From positions 310,001-374,000 of the forward strand of contig JADJWD010000005.1 of the NCBI GenBank assembly GCA_016716535.1: DNA of 64,000 bases. The letters run 5' to 3'. The notes beneath the pieces are model-generated. The model ran no database searches. It was not told the origin of the DNA and was given only the letters and a program-made list of their open reading frames with translations. Below are positions 10,010 to 18,072 of this stretch, piece after piece. Both the position numbers and the translations under genes were made by a program. The stretch is from Betaproteobacteria bacterium (GTDB lineage Bacteria > Pseudomonadota > Gammaproteobacteria > Burkholderiales > Burkholderiaceae_C). How positions within the stretch are numbered: the stretch's first letter is position 1; every line of letters begins with the position of its first letter.

Positions 10010-11342
10010 CCCGCGGACCCCACCGCGTCGCCGCCACTGCCGCCGCCGTCGCCAGCCCATACGCCACCATGCCCACGCCGACGATCGCGAAGTAGCTCCA
10101 CGCCGGCGCGCCGGTCTTCACGAGCACGAAGCCGAGCAGCGCCACCACCGCCAGCCGCAGCGTGCCCGCCAGCACCGGGCCGAGCACACGCCCGGCGCCT
10201 TGTGACGCGAAGAAGAGCGTCAGCCCGAGGCCGAAGAACGCAAACGCCGGCCCGGCCAGGCGCAGGTATTGGTCCGCCGCGGCCCGCACCGCGGCGTCGT
10301 TGCTGAAGAGGCCCGACCAGATCGAGGGCACGAGCGCGACGACGAGGCCGATCCCGCCCAGCAGCGCCGCCGACAGCGCCGCCGCTGTCCAGGCGACGCG
10401 CCGCGCGCGGGCGATGTCGCCGCGGCCGACGGCGATCCCCACCATCGGCAATGACGCGACACCGATGCCGAAGGCGATCGGCACGAGCATGAACTCGAGC
10501 CGCGAGCCGATGCCATAACCGGCGAGCGCATCGGTGCCGACGGTGGCGACGAGGCCCGTGGAAATCAGCACCGTCGCGACACTCTGCACCGGCGACAGGC
10601 ACGCCAGCGCGCCGACACGCAGGATGTCGGAAAACGCGGCGCGCGTCGGCGGCGCGGTGCGTGAGAAAAGCATGAGCCGCGCGCGGCCGCTGGCGAAGTA
10701 CGCCAGCAGGAACACCGCCGCGCCCCCGAACGCCAGCACCTGCCCGAGCGCCACGCCCGTCATCCCCAGGCGCGGAAACGGCCCGAGGCCGAGCCCGAGC
10801 GCCGCGCCGATGACGATCTGCACCGCCGAGACGGCAAGGATCACGAGCGAAGGCCGCTTCATGTCGCCGGTGCCGCGCAGCACCGAGACCAGCGAGTTGG
10901 CGATCCAGATGCCCGCCATGCCGACAAAGAGCGTGTCCGAGAATTCGCACGCGAGATCGAGCACCGCGCCGCGCGCGCCGAGCAGCGCATAGAGCGCGCG
11001 GCCGAAGAGCAGGAAGAGCGCGGTGAAGGCGAGCCCCAGCACCAGGCCGATCAGCGCCGCGCTCGTCGCCAACGCCTGCGCGCGCGCCGCGTGGCCGGCG
11101 CCGAGTGCACGCGCCACCGCCGACGAGATGCCGCCGCCCATCGAGCCGGCCGAGAACATCTGCATCAGCATCGCAAACGGGAACACCACGGCCATCGCCG
11201 CCAGCGGCGCGGTGCCCAGCAGCCCGACGTAGCGCGTCTCGGCGACACCCACCGCCGCGGCCGAGAGCATCGCCAGCATGTTGGGCGCGGCCAGCCGCAC
11301 GAGGGTGGGCAGGATCGGGCCGGTGGCGAGGCGGTCGTGCAT
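9996..11342 (-). CDS. MATE family efflux transporter
   Basis: 448-aa inner-membrane multidrug/toxin exporter of the MATE (NorM/DinF) type, normally driven by Na+ or H+. About 12 hydrophobic helices are seen. Family features include the N-terminal GPILPTLVRLAAPNMLAMLS, the first-half motif FSAGSMGGGISSAVARALGAG and a second-half repeat RLEFMLVPIAFGIGVASLPMVG. ATG at 11342 gives the standard MATE length. Substrate unknown. It is divergent from the following ABC importer gene. Confidence 0.85.
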   Translation of the reverse strand: MHDRLATGPILPTLVRLAAPNMLAMLSAAAVGVAETRYVGLLGTAPLAAMAVVFPFAMLMQMFSAGSMGGGISSAVARALGAGHAARAQALATSAALIGLVLGLAFTALFLLFGRALYALLGARGAVLDLACEFSDTLFVGMAGIWIANSLVSVLRGTGDMKRPSLVILAVSAVQIVIGAALGLGLGPFPRLGMTGVALGQVLAFGGAAVFLLAYFASGRARLMLFSRTAPPTRAAFSDILRVGALACLSPVQSVATVLISTGLVATVGTDALAGYGIGSRLEFMLVPIAFGIGVASLPMVGIAVGRGDIARARRVAWTAAALSAALLGGIGLVVALVPSIWSGLFSNDAAVRAAADQYLRLAGPAFAFFGLGLTLFFASQGAGRVLGPVLAGTLRLAVVALLGFVLVKTGAPAWSYFAIVGVGMVAYGLATAAAVAATRWGPRVKPG

Positions 11343-11565
11343 CGGGCGCGCAGTATCACCGCGGCGCCGTCGGCCCACCGCTACGCTGCAGCTCCTGCAA
11401 GGCCGTGCATGCGGATGGGGAATGCGAGCACCGCATCGGCCCGTTGCGGCCCTCGTTGCCCCCGGCTGGTGCAAGCCCGAAGGGCCGACTGCGCACGCAA
11501 CTTGCAGAATCCCGGGGTTCGCACTTGTGCCCTTGTCGTACCCCCTCCAGAGAGAGAGAGAACCC
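11343..11565. other. Divergent intergenic region with (AG)6 tract
   Basis: 223 bp between the MATE start and the solute-binding protein start. No gene or convincing sigma-70 or sigma-54 core was seen. A six-unit AG microsatellite (11549-11560) occupies the ribosome-binding region 5 bp before the ATG at 11566 and may itself act as a weak AGAG-type Shine-Dalgarno. Confidence 0.4.
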
Positions 11566-12606
11566 ATGAGCCTGCCCTCGTTCACCCGCCGCGCGCTGCT
11601 TGCCGCCGGCTTGGCCGTTGCCACGGCTGCCACCGCGCCGGCGTTCGCGCAGACGCCGATCAAGTTCCAGCTCGACTGGCGCTTCGAGGGGCCGGCGGCG
11701 TTGTTCCTCGCCTCGCAAGCCAAGGGCTACTACAAGGCCGCGGGCCTGGACGTGACGATCGACGCCGGCAACGGCAGCGGCGGCACCGTCACGCGCGTGG
11801 CCAGCGGCACTTATGACATGGGCTTTGCCGATCTGGCGGCGCTGATGGAGTTCCACGCCAACAACCCGGACGCGCCGAACAAGCCGGTGGCCGTGCTGAT
11901 GGTCTACAACAACACGCCCGCTGCGGTGCTGGCGCTGAAGAAGAGCGGCATCAAGAGCCCGGCCGACCTCAACGGCAAGAAGCTCGGCGCACCGGGCTTC
12001 GATGCTGGCCGCAAGGCGTTCCCGATCTTCGCCAAGGCCAACAACATCACCGGCGTGCAGTGGACGAGCATGGACCCGCCGCTGCGCGAGACGATGCTGG
12101 TGCGCGGCGACATCGAGGCGATCACCGGCTTCAGCTTCACCAGCATCCTCAACCTCGAAGCGCGCGGCGTGAAGACCGACGACATCGTCGTGCTGCCGTA
12201 CCCGAACCACGGCGTCAAGCTGTACGGCAACGTCATCATCGCCACGCCCAAGCTGATCAAGGAGAACCCGGCCGCGGTGAAGGCGTTCATCAGCGCGTTC
12301 CTCAAGGGCGCCAAGGACGTGATGGCCAACCCCGACCCGGCGATCGACTACGTGAAGGCGCGCGACGGCATCATCGACGTGGCGCTCGAGAGGCGGCGCC
12401 TGCGCATGGCGATCGACGCGGTGGTGGCCAGCCCCGACGCGCGCGCCGAGGGCTTCGGCGTCGTCAACGGCGGCCGCCTGGCGCTGATGGCCTCGCAGGT
12501 GAGCGACGCCTTCCAGACGAAGACGCGCATCAACCCGGCGACGGTGTGGACCGACGCGTTCATCCCGGGCAAGGCCGAGCTGAACATCCTGCCGCCGAAG
12601 AAGTAA
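11566..12606 (+). CDS. NitT/TauT-type ABC transporter solute-binding protein
   Basis: 346-aa periplasmic binding protein with a signal peptide that starts RRALLAAGLAVATAATA and ends at AFA-QT. The mature part begins IKFQLDWRFEGPAALFLASQ, typical of the NMT1/THI5-like and SsuA group (sulfonates, pyrimidines, riboflavin precursors, N-formyl compounds). Later motifs include DMGFADLAALMEF and VMVYNNTPAAVLALKKSGIK. ATPase and permease genes follow directly, giving a complete importer. The nearby purine genes make a purine or ureide ligand tempting, but nothing in the sequence fixes it. Confidence 0.85.
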   Translation: MSLPSFTRRALLAAGLAVATAATAPAFAQTPIKFQLDWRFEGPAALFLASQAKGYYKAAGLDVTIDAGNGSGGTVTRVASGTYDMGFADLAALMEFHANNPDAPNKPVAVLMVYNNTPAAVLALKKSGIKSPADLNGKKLGAPGFDAGRKAFPIFAKANNITGVQWTSMDPPLRETMLVRGDIEAITGFSFTSILNLEARGVKTDDIVVLPYPNHGVKLYGNVIIATPKLIKENPAAVKAFISAFLKGAKDVMANPDPAIDYVKARDGIIDVALERRRLRMAIDAVVASPDARAEGFGVVNGGRLALMASQVSDAFQTKTRINPATVWTDAFIPGKAELNILPPKK

Positions 12607-12613
12607 GCACGTA

Positions 12614-13465
12614 GTGGCCTTCGTCGATTTCAAGAACGTCTGGCTCGCCTACAACGACGAGCTGCTGGCGCGCGGTCATTTCGCGGTCGAGGACATCAGC
12701 CTCGAGGTCGGCGAGGGCGAGTTCATCGCCATCGTCGGCCCCAGCGGCTGCGGCAAGAGCACCTTCATGAAGCTGACCACCGGCTTGAAGATGCCCAGCC
12801 GCGGCCGCATCACGATCGGCGGCGAGCCGGTGACCGGGCCGCTGAAGATCAGCGGCATGGCCTTCCAGGCGCCGAGCCTCTTGCCGTGGCGCACGACGGT
12901 CGACAACGTGCTGCTGCCGCTGGAGATCGTCGAGCCGTACCGCAGCAGCTTCAAGAGCAAGCGCCGTGAATACGAAGCGCGCGCGCGTGAGTTGCTCGCC
13001 AGCGTCGGCCTGGCCGGCTACGAAGACAAGTACCCGTGGCAACTTTCCGGCGGCATGCAGCAGCGCGCCAGCATCTGCCGCGCGCTCGTGCACGAGCCGA
13101 AGATGCTGCTGCTGGACGAGCCGTTCGGCGCGCTGGACGCCTTCACGCGCGAGGAGCTGTGGTGCGCGCTGCGCGACCTGCATGCGGCCAAGAAGTTCAA
13201 CGTCATCCTCGTCACGCACGACCTGCGCGAGAGCGTGTTCCTCGCCGACACCGTCTACTGCATGAGCAAGAGCCCCGGCCGCTTCGTCGTGAAGCGGCAT
13301 ATCGACCTGCCGCGCCCGCGTGACCTGGAGGTGACCTACACGCCGAAGTTCACGGACATCGTGCACGAGCTGCGGGGGCACATCGGGGCATACCGGCAGC
13401 CGGTGGGGCAGGCCGGGCAGGCTGGGCAGAGCACGAACGGCCACAACGTGGCGATGCCGCAATGA
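12614..13465 (+). CDS. ABC transporter ATP-binding protein (NitT/TauT type)
   Basis: 283-aa cytoplasmic ATPase. Walker A GPSGCGKST (about residue 50), Q-loop FQAPSLLPWRT, signature LSGGMQQRASI, Walker B MLLLDEPFGALDAF and H-loop LVTHDLRES are all intact. The start is GTG at 12614, 7 bp after the binding-protein stop. The C-terminal tail is a short VGQAGQAGQ slippage-type repeat (about 13401-13433) not expected in the family. It overlaps the permease gene by 4 bp (ATGA), so the two are translationally coupled. Confidence 0.9.
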   Translation: MAFVDFKNVWLAYNDELLARGHFAVEDISLEVGEGEFIAIVGPSGCGKSTFMKLTTGLKMPSRGRITIGGEPVTGPLKISGMAFQAPSLLPWRTTVDNVLLPLEIVEPYRSSFKSKRREYEARARELLASVGLAGYEDKYPWQLSGGMQQRASICRALVHEPKMLLLDEPFGALDAFTREELWCALRDLHAAKKFNVILVTHDLRESVFLADTVYCMSKSPGRFVVKRHIDLPRPRDLEVTYTPKFTDIVHELRGHIGAYRQPVGQAGQAGQSTNGHNVAMPQ

Positions 13466-14229
13466 ACCGCAAGACGCTCGAGCGCTTCTCGCCGCTGATC
13501 CTGCTGGCGGCGGTGCTGCTGCTGTGGGAGTTGATCGTCCGCGTCTTCTCGGTCCCGGAGTTCATCTTTCCGGCGCCGAGCCAGATCGCGCAGCAGTTCG
13601 GCGAGTTCAAGGGCGCGCTGCTCGAAGCGGCGTGGAAGACGTTCTGGGTGACGATGCTGGGCTTTGCGATCAGCATCGTCGTCGGCGTGCTGCTCGGCTT
13701 CTTGATCGGCAGCTCGCGCATGGCCTACCAGGCGGTCTACCCGCTGATGGTCGCCTTCAACGCGGTGCCCAAGGCGGCGGTCGTGCCGATCCTCGTCGTC
13801 TGGTTCGGCATCGGCCTCGGGCCCGGCATCCTGACCGCGTTCCTGATCTCGTTCTTCCCGATCACGGTGAACATCGCCACCGGCCTGGCGACGCTCGAGC
13901 CGGAACTCGAAGACGTGCTGCGCGTGCTCGGCGCACGCCGCTGGGACGTGCTCGTCAAGGTCGGCCTGCCGCGCTCGATGCCGTACTTCTACGGCAGCCT
14001 GAAGGTGGCGATCACGCTCGCCTTCGTCGGCACCGTGCTCGCCGAGATGACAGCCGGCGACTCGGGCATCGGCTACCTGATGCAGACCGCCGGCAGCCAG
14101 CAGCGCATGTCGCTCGCCTTCGCCGGCCTCGTGACGATCGGCGCGATGGCGATGGCGATGTACGAGCTGTTCAGCTGGGTCGAGATGCGCACCACCGGCT
14201 GGGCGCACCGGGGGTCGCAGGCGGTGTGA
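13462..14229 (+). CDS. ABC transporter permease (NitT/TauT type)
   Basis: 255-aa inner-membrane permease of the BPD_transp_1 family with about six helices, starting LILLAAVLLLWELIVRVF. The EAA-type cytoplasmic loop contacting the ATPase is visible at LATLEPELEDVLRVLGARRW. It completes the three-gene importer. The last codons (gcaggcggtgtgagagg, 14217-14233) are found again word for word at 16200-16216 in front of the second repeat cluster, which shows that its 3' end has been copied or belongs to the repeat. Confidence 0.9.
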   Translation: MNRKTLERFSPLILLAAVLLLWELIVRVFSVPEFIFPAPSQIAQQFGEFKGALLEAAWKTFWVTMLGFAISIVVGVLLGFLIGSSRMAYQAVYPLMVAFNAVPKAAVVPILVVWFGIGLGPGILTAFLISFFPITVNIATGLATLEPELEDVLRVLGARRWDVLVKVGLPRSMPYFYGSLKVAITLAFVGTVLAEMTAGDSGIGYLMQTAGSQQRMSLAFAGLVTIGAMAMAMYELFSWVEMRTTGWAHRGSQAV

Positions 14230-14301
14230 GAGGCCGTTCGGGCCGAGCTTGTCGAAGCCCTGGTCGTAGTAAGACCCGTTCGGGCTGAGCCTGTCGAAGC
14301 C
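14216..14301 (+). repeat. Tandem GTTCGGGCTGAGCCTGTCGAAG repeat, two units
   Basis: Two copies of CCGTTCGGG(C)GAGC(T)TGTCGAAGCC-type units (14234-14258 and 14277-14301) about 43 bp apart, separated by CTGGTCGTAGTAAGA. The same array occurs at 16199-16326 with three units. An 18-bp segment before the first unit, which overlaps the permease stop, is also shared. Confidence 0.8.
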
Positions 14302-14311
14302 CCGGTTGAGT

Positions 14312-14438
14312 CGCGCTTCGGGCCGGGGCGAGGACGCCGGGTGGCCGGCGCTCGTGTCATTCCTCTCCCTCGCTGCGCTCGGTCGATTCCCCTTCTTTAC
14401 CTCGCTATGCCGGCCACCCGGCCTCCCCGGCCCTCGGT
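14312..14438 (+). repeat. Dispersed palindromic element, copy 1 (MITE/REP-like)
   Basis: About 127 bp. Its core is bounded by perfect 13-bp inverted repeats CCGGGTGGCCGGC (14337-14349) and GCCGGCCACCCGG (14409-14421), with weaker inverted similarity outward (GGCCGGGGCGAGG versus CCTCCCCGGCCC). The interior reads TCATTCCTCTCCCTCGCTGC. It has no coding capacity. Near-identical copies lie at 16338 and 44925, and a partial inverted copy at 58868. Confidence 0.8.
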
Positions 14439-14642
14439 CGTTGGGCTCGGACTACACGAACGAAGCGGGGACCCCCGGTGGCCCGATCCCACAAGGGCTT
14501 CTGAGAGCGATCGTCACCGGTGGCTCGCACGCGGGCCTGTGAACGCGATCGCCCCCGGCGGCCCGCGCCGGCCTGTGAACGCGGGTGGCCGCGAAGGCCT
14601 GCGCCTCGACCCGCGAGTCGCAGGCCGACAGCCGCCCGGCGA
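14439..14642. other. Intergenic, no gene seen
   Basis: With the repeats upstream, this forms a 413-bp gap between the permease and wrbA. It contains a degenerate direct repeat (GGGCCTGTGAACGCG at about 14533-14547 and GGCCTGTGAACGCG at about 14570-14583). No convincing ORF, promoter or RNA gene was found. Confidence 0.4.
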
Positions 14643-15242
14643 TCAGGCCGCCAGCTTGGCCGCGATCTCGGCCACGTGCCGGCCCTGCCAGCGCGCGCCT
14701 TCCAGTTCGTTGGCCGAGGGCTTGCGCGAGCCGTCGCCGGCTGCGATCGTCGCCGCGCCGTAGGGGCTGCCGCCGGTGATCTCCTTCAGCGTCGTCTGCC
14801 CCGGCCACGCGTAGGGCAGGCCGACGATCACCATGCCGTGGTGCAGCAGCACCGTGTGCGTCGACAGGATCGTGCTCTCCTGGCCGCCGTGCTGCGTGGC
14901 CGTGCTCGTGAACACCGAGCCGACCTTGCCGACGAGGGCGCCCTTGGCCCACAGCGCTCCGGTCTGGTCGAGGAAGTTCTTCATCTGCGCGGGCATGTTG
15001 CCAAAGCGGGTGGGCACGCCGAAGACGATGGCGTCGAACTGCGGCAGCTCGTCGACGGTGGCCACCGGCGCCGCCTGGTCGAGCTTGAAGTGCGCGTTCT
15101 TCGCCACCTCGGGCGGCACGAGCTCGGGCACGCGCTTGACGGTGACGTCGGCGCCGGCGGCCTTCGCGCCTTCGGCGACGGCGCCGGCCATCACCTCGGT
15201 GTGGCCGTAGCTGCTGTAGTAGAGGACAAGGACACGGGCCAT
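14643..15242 (-). CDS. wrbA: NAD(P)H:quinone oxidoreductase WrbA
   Basis: 199-aa flavodoxin-like FMN protein that reduces quinones by two electrons and protects against redox stress. It begins MARVLVLYYSSYGHTEVMAG (FMN phosphate loop). It contains the WrbA signatures VFGVPTRFGNMPAQMKNFLDQTG, STATQHGGQESTIL and GGSPYGAATIA. The length fits the family exactly. It lies alone, flanked by two direct copies of the composite repeat about 2 kb apart, so recombination between them would delete it. Confidence 0.93.
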   Translation of the reverse strand: MARVLVLYYSSYGHTEVMAGAVAEGAKAAGADVTVKRVPELVPPEVAKNAHFKLDQAAPVATVDELPQFDAIVFGVPTRFGNMPAQMKNFLDQTGALWAKGALVGKVGSVFTSTATQHGGQESTILSTHTVLLHHGMVIVGLPYAWPGQTTLKEITGGSPYGAATIAAGDGSRKPSANELEGARWQGRHVAEIAAKLAA

Positions 15243-15551
15243 GGGGCGGATCTCTCTCTCACGTTGAAGCGGCGCGCCGCGGGATGCGGCGCTCATGCCT
15301 TGCGGCCGATTCTTCGCACCGCCACCGCGCCGGTCGTTCAAACCCCTCGTCGGGTCGATTCGACGCCGGTGAACCCACCGTCGAGCCAGCGGCGTACCCG
15401 CGGCGAAAGGCCGCCGGCGCAGGCACGCGGCTTGCGGCGCGGCCTGCGCTGGCGATGGCGCGTTTTCCGACACGCCGCACCGCACCTGGCGGCGTGAAAT
15501 CGACACCGAATCGACGCCGTGTCGACGCACCACTGTCGAGGGCTTGGGCGA
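15243..15551. other. Divergent intergenic region between wrbA and a broken gene
   Basis: 309 bp. It contains several TCGAC/GTCGA-rich words (TCGATTCGACGCCG, ATCGACGCCGTGTCGACG) that form overlapping short palindromes, possibly operator sites for wrbA. No ORF with family features was seen. Confidence 0.3.
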
Positions 15552-16203
15552 ATGGATGTATCCCTGCCGGTGTCCTCGGTGCGGGTGCTGACGATCAACA
15601 CGCACAAGGGCTACACGGCGCTCAACCGCCGCTTCGTGCTGCCGGAGATGCGCGACGCCATCCGCGCCGTCGGCGCCGACCTCGTGTTCCTGCAGGAAGT
15701 GCAGGGCGAGGCGAGCAGCCCGCCGCCGTTCGAAGGCCGTGCAGGGCGCGGTGCGCGGCGGCAGCGCGCGGCGGCGCGCCACGAATCGCCGCACGGCGCC
15801 CAAGGCAGTGCCCACGACAGGGCCCCTGGCGACGCCGACGCGAGCGCCCACGACAGCCCGCACGCCCGCGCCCACGCCGCGCGCACGCCGCCCGCGCAGC
15901 ACGAGTACCTCGCCGACCGCCTATGGCCGCAGTTCGCCTACGGCCGCAATGCCGTGACGCCGCACGGCCGCCACGGCAACGCGGTGCTCTCGAAGTACCC
16001 GATCGTGCACAGCGAGAACCGCGACGTGTCGATCGGCCGCACCGAGCAGCGGGGCCTCCTGCACTCGTTCTCGCGGTGCCGGGGCTGCGGCACGGGCTGC
16101 ACGCGATCTGCGTGCACCTGGGGCTTCTGGACTCACACCGCCATCAGCAGGCGCAGCTGCTGTGCGACATGATCCTCGACGAGCTGCCCGCTGACGCGCG
16201 CAG
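15552..16203 (+). pseudogene. Endonuclease/exonuclease/phosphatase family gene, frameshifted and truncated
   Basis: Remnant of an EEP-fold hydrolase. The start MDVSLPVSSVRVLTINTHKG carries the catalytic-Asn segment, and DLVFLQEVQG the metal Glu. A low-complexity Ala/His/Arg insertion of about 45 aa follows, then YGRNAVTPHGRHGNAVLSKYPI. The frame is lost near 16064-16066. One added base would give LLHCVLAVPGLRHGLHAICV, and HLGLLDSHRHQQAQLL follows in the new frame. The coding similarity stops at LPADA where the repeat array begins (16199), so the catalytic GDFN and His parts are missing. Clearly a dead gene. Confidence 0.8.
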
Positions 16204-16326
16204 GCGGTGTGAGAGGTCGTTCGGGCTGAGCTTGTCGAAGCCGTGGTCGTAGTAAGACCCGTTCGGGCTGAGCCTGTCGAAGCCCTGGTCGCGGTAAGAA
16301 CCGTTCAGGCTGAGCCTGTCGAAGCC
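16199..16326 (+). repeat. Tandem GTTCGGGCTGAGCCTGTCGAAG repeat, three units
   Basis: Three units at about 16218-16242, 16259-16283 and 16301-16326, spaced about 42 bp, with CTGGTCGNNGTAAGA between them. This is one unit more than at 14.2 kb. The preceding 18 bp CGCAGGCGGTGTGAGAGG are identical to 14216-14233. The array interrupts the EEP gene. Confidence 0.85.
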
Positions 16327-16337
16327 CCCGGTTGAGT

Positions 16338-16466
16338 CGCGCTTCGGGCCGGGGCGAGGACGCCGGGTGGCCGGCGCCGCTCGTGTCATTCCTCTCCCTC
16401 GCTGCGCTCGGTCGATTCCCTTCTTTACCTCGCTATGCCGGCCACCCGGCCTCCCCGGCCCTCGGT
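16338..16466 (+). repeat. Dispersed palindromic element, copy 2
   Basis: Same element as at 14312, same orientation, nearly identical over about 127 bp. The 13-bp perfect inverted repeats are at 16363-16375 and 16437-16449. It joins directly to the tail of an unrelated reading frame downstream. Confidence 0.85.
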
Positions 16467-16579
16467 GCGCGCTGGCGGCGTTCGTCGAAGACATGAAGGC
16501 CATCGGCTTCGTGCGCGAGGCGCTGGCAAGGCACCGCGTCGAAGGCGCGTCGGTGGCGCCGGCGGCGCACGCGCGCTGA
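16467..16579 (+). pseudogene. C-terminal remnant of a probable solute-binding protein
   Basis: In frame with the stop at 16577, the sequence reads AAFVEDMKAIGFVREALARH, then RVEGASVAPAAHAR. This is the style of the C-terminus of amino-acid type (family 3) ABC solute-binding proteins. Everything upstream is repeat sequence, so only the last 35 or so codons of the lost gene remain. Family assignment is tentative; that it is a gene tail is more secure. Confidence 0.5.
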
Positions 16580-16597
16580 GCCGCGCGGCGGGGCGCA

Positions 16598-16624
16598 AGG
16601 GCCACAAGGGCCACAAGGGCCATA
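16598..16624 (+). repeat. Three tandem AAGGGCCAC/T nonamers
   Basis: AAGGGCCAC repeats three times (the last as AAGGGCCAT) between the gene remnant and the aminotransferase. A simple slippage repeat; no function can be assigned. Confidence 0.7.
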
Positions 16625-16720
16625 AGCCCCCACTATCCGTCCAGACAGAAAGCGTCTTGGCCTCCGGCGTGCTGCCCGCTACTGTTGCGCCCCACGCTCA
16701 CCGCCGGGAAGCTTTTGACC

Positions 16721-17929
16721 GTGAACCCACTTCGCCTCGCCGCGCGCATGCGCCGCATCAAGCCCTCGCCCAGCAGCGCCGGCACCGACCGCCTGGCGCA
16801 ACTGCGCCGCGAAGGCCGCGACATCGTCAGCCTGATGATCGGCGAGCCGGATTTCGACACGCCCGAGCACATCCGCCGCGCCGCCATCGCCGCCATCGAC
16901 GGCGGCCAGACGCGCTACACGCAGACCGCCGGCACGCCGGCACTGCGCCAGGCGATCTGCGCCAAGCTCGCACGCGACAACGGCCTGGCCTACACGCCCG
17001 GCGACATCGTCGTCACCGTCGGCGCCAAGCACGCGATCTTCAACGCGCTGGCGGTCACGCTGGAGCCGGGCGACGAGGTCATCGTGCCGGCGCCTTACTG
17101 GGTGTCCTACCCGGACATGGTGCTCGCCTGCGACGGCACGCCAGTCGCTGTCGTCTGCCCGGAGTCGGCGGGGTTCCTGCTCACGCCGGCCGCGCTCGAG
17201 GCCGCGATCACGCCGCGCACGCGCTGGCTCATCCTCAACTCGCCCAGCAACCCCACCGGCGCCGCCTACACCGCGGCACAACTGCGCGCGCTGGCCGACG
17301 TGCTGCTGCGCCATCCGCAGGTGATGGTGCTCGCCGACGACATCTACGAGCACATCCGCTTCACCGACACCGGCAATCCGCACATCGCCGCCCTCGAGCC
17401 GGCGCTGAAGGCGCGCACGCTGGTCGTCAACGGCGTGTCCAAGACCTTCGCGATGACCGGCTGGCGCATCGGCTACGCGGCCGGGCCGACGCCGCTGATC
17501 GCCGCGCTGGACATGCTGCAGTCGCAGTCCACGAGCGGCGCGTGCTCGATCAGCCAGGCCGCGGCGCTGGCGGCGCTGAACGGGCCGATGGACTTCCTGC
17601 CCGGTTGGGTGGCCACCTACCGCCAGCGGCGCGATCGCGCCATCGAGCTGATCCGCGCCATCCCGGGCCTTTCCTGCAAGGTGCCCGACGGCGCGTTCTA
17701 TCTCTACGTGAACTGCGCCGGGCTGATCGGCCGCCGCACGCCCGGAGGCAGGCGCCTGGACTGCGACCTCGACGTGGCGCTGTACTTCCTCGAAGAGGCC
17801 GGCGTCGCCGTCATCGGCGGCACCGCGTACGGCCTGGCGCCGTACTTCCGCATCTCGATCGCCACCGGCATCGAGGTCATCGACGAGGCGTTGCGGCGCA
17901 TCGCCGCCGCCGTGGCGCGCCTGGACTGA
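16721..17929 (+). CDS. Class I/II pyridoxal-phosphate aminotransferase
   Basis: 402-aa fold-type I PLP enzyme of the aspartate/aromatic aminotransferase group. Motifs in order: SLMIGEPDFDTPEHIRRAAI, GAKHAIFNALAVTLEPGDEV, the NSPSNPTGAAY loop, the PLP-Asp segment VLADDIYEHIRF, the Schiff-base Lys in VNGVSKTFAMTGWRIGY, and the substrate-Arg region YFRISIATG. The start is uncertain: GTG at 16721 gives a normal N-terminus, while TTG at 16685 and ATG at 16748 are alternatives. It lies upstream of the Liv importer and may feed amino acid degradation; the exact substrate is unknown. Confidence 0.85.
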   Translation: MNPLRLAARMRRIKPSPSSAGTDRLAQLRREGRDIVSLMIGEPDFDTPEHIRRAAIAAIDGGQTRYTQTAGTPALRQAICAKLARDNGLAYTPGDIVVTVGAKHAIFNALAVTLEPGDEVIVPAPYWVSYPDMVLACDGTPVAVVCPESAGFLLTPAALEAAITPRTRWLILNSPSNPTGAAYTAAQLRALADVLLRHPQVMVLADDIYEHIRFTDTGNPHIAALEPALKARTLVVNGVSKTFAMTGWRIGYAAGPTPLIAALDMLQSQSTSGACSISQAAALAALNGPMDFLPGWVATYRQRRDRAIELIRAIPGLSCKVPDGAFYLYVNCAGLIGRRTPGGRRLDCDLDVALYFLEEAGVAVIGGTAYGLAPYFRISIATGIEVIDEALRRIAAAVARLD

Positions 17930-18072
17930 CGGCCCGAACCCACGCGCGGGTTAACCCGGCATAAGCCGGCTTGATGGCCGAAGCGCAAGACCGTATTGGC
18001 CGCGCGCGACGGCGCTTCCTACGATGCGCTTCCCTTCCCCGCCTTCATCCCTTCACTGACCCGGGAGCCGCC

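Noticed and set aside
11440..11540. Possible sigma-54 promoter before the NitT/TauT importer
   Set aside because: No TGGCAC-N5-TTGC match with correct spacing was found.
14341..14763. Short plus-strand frames through the repeat and wrbA 3' end (MAGARVIPLPRCARSI type)
   Set aside because: The same peptide appears at other repeat copies, so it is translated repeat sequence rather than a gene.
16199..16326. Regularly spaced repeats considered as a CRISPR array
   Set aside because: Units are 42 bp apart with nearly identical 'spacers', only three units, and no cas genes; it is a tandem repeat.
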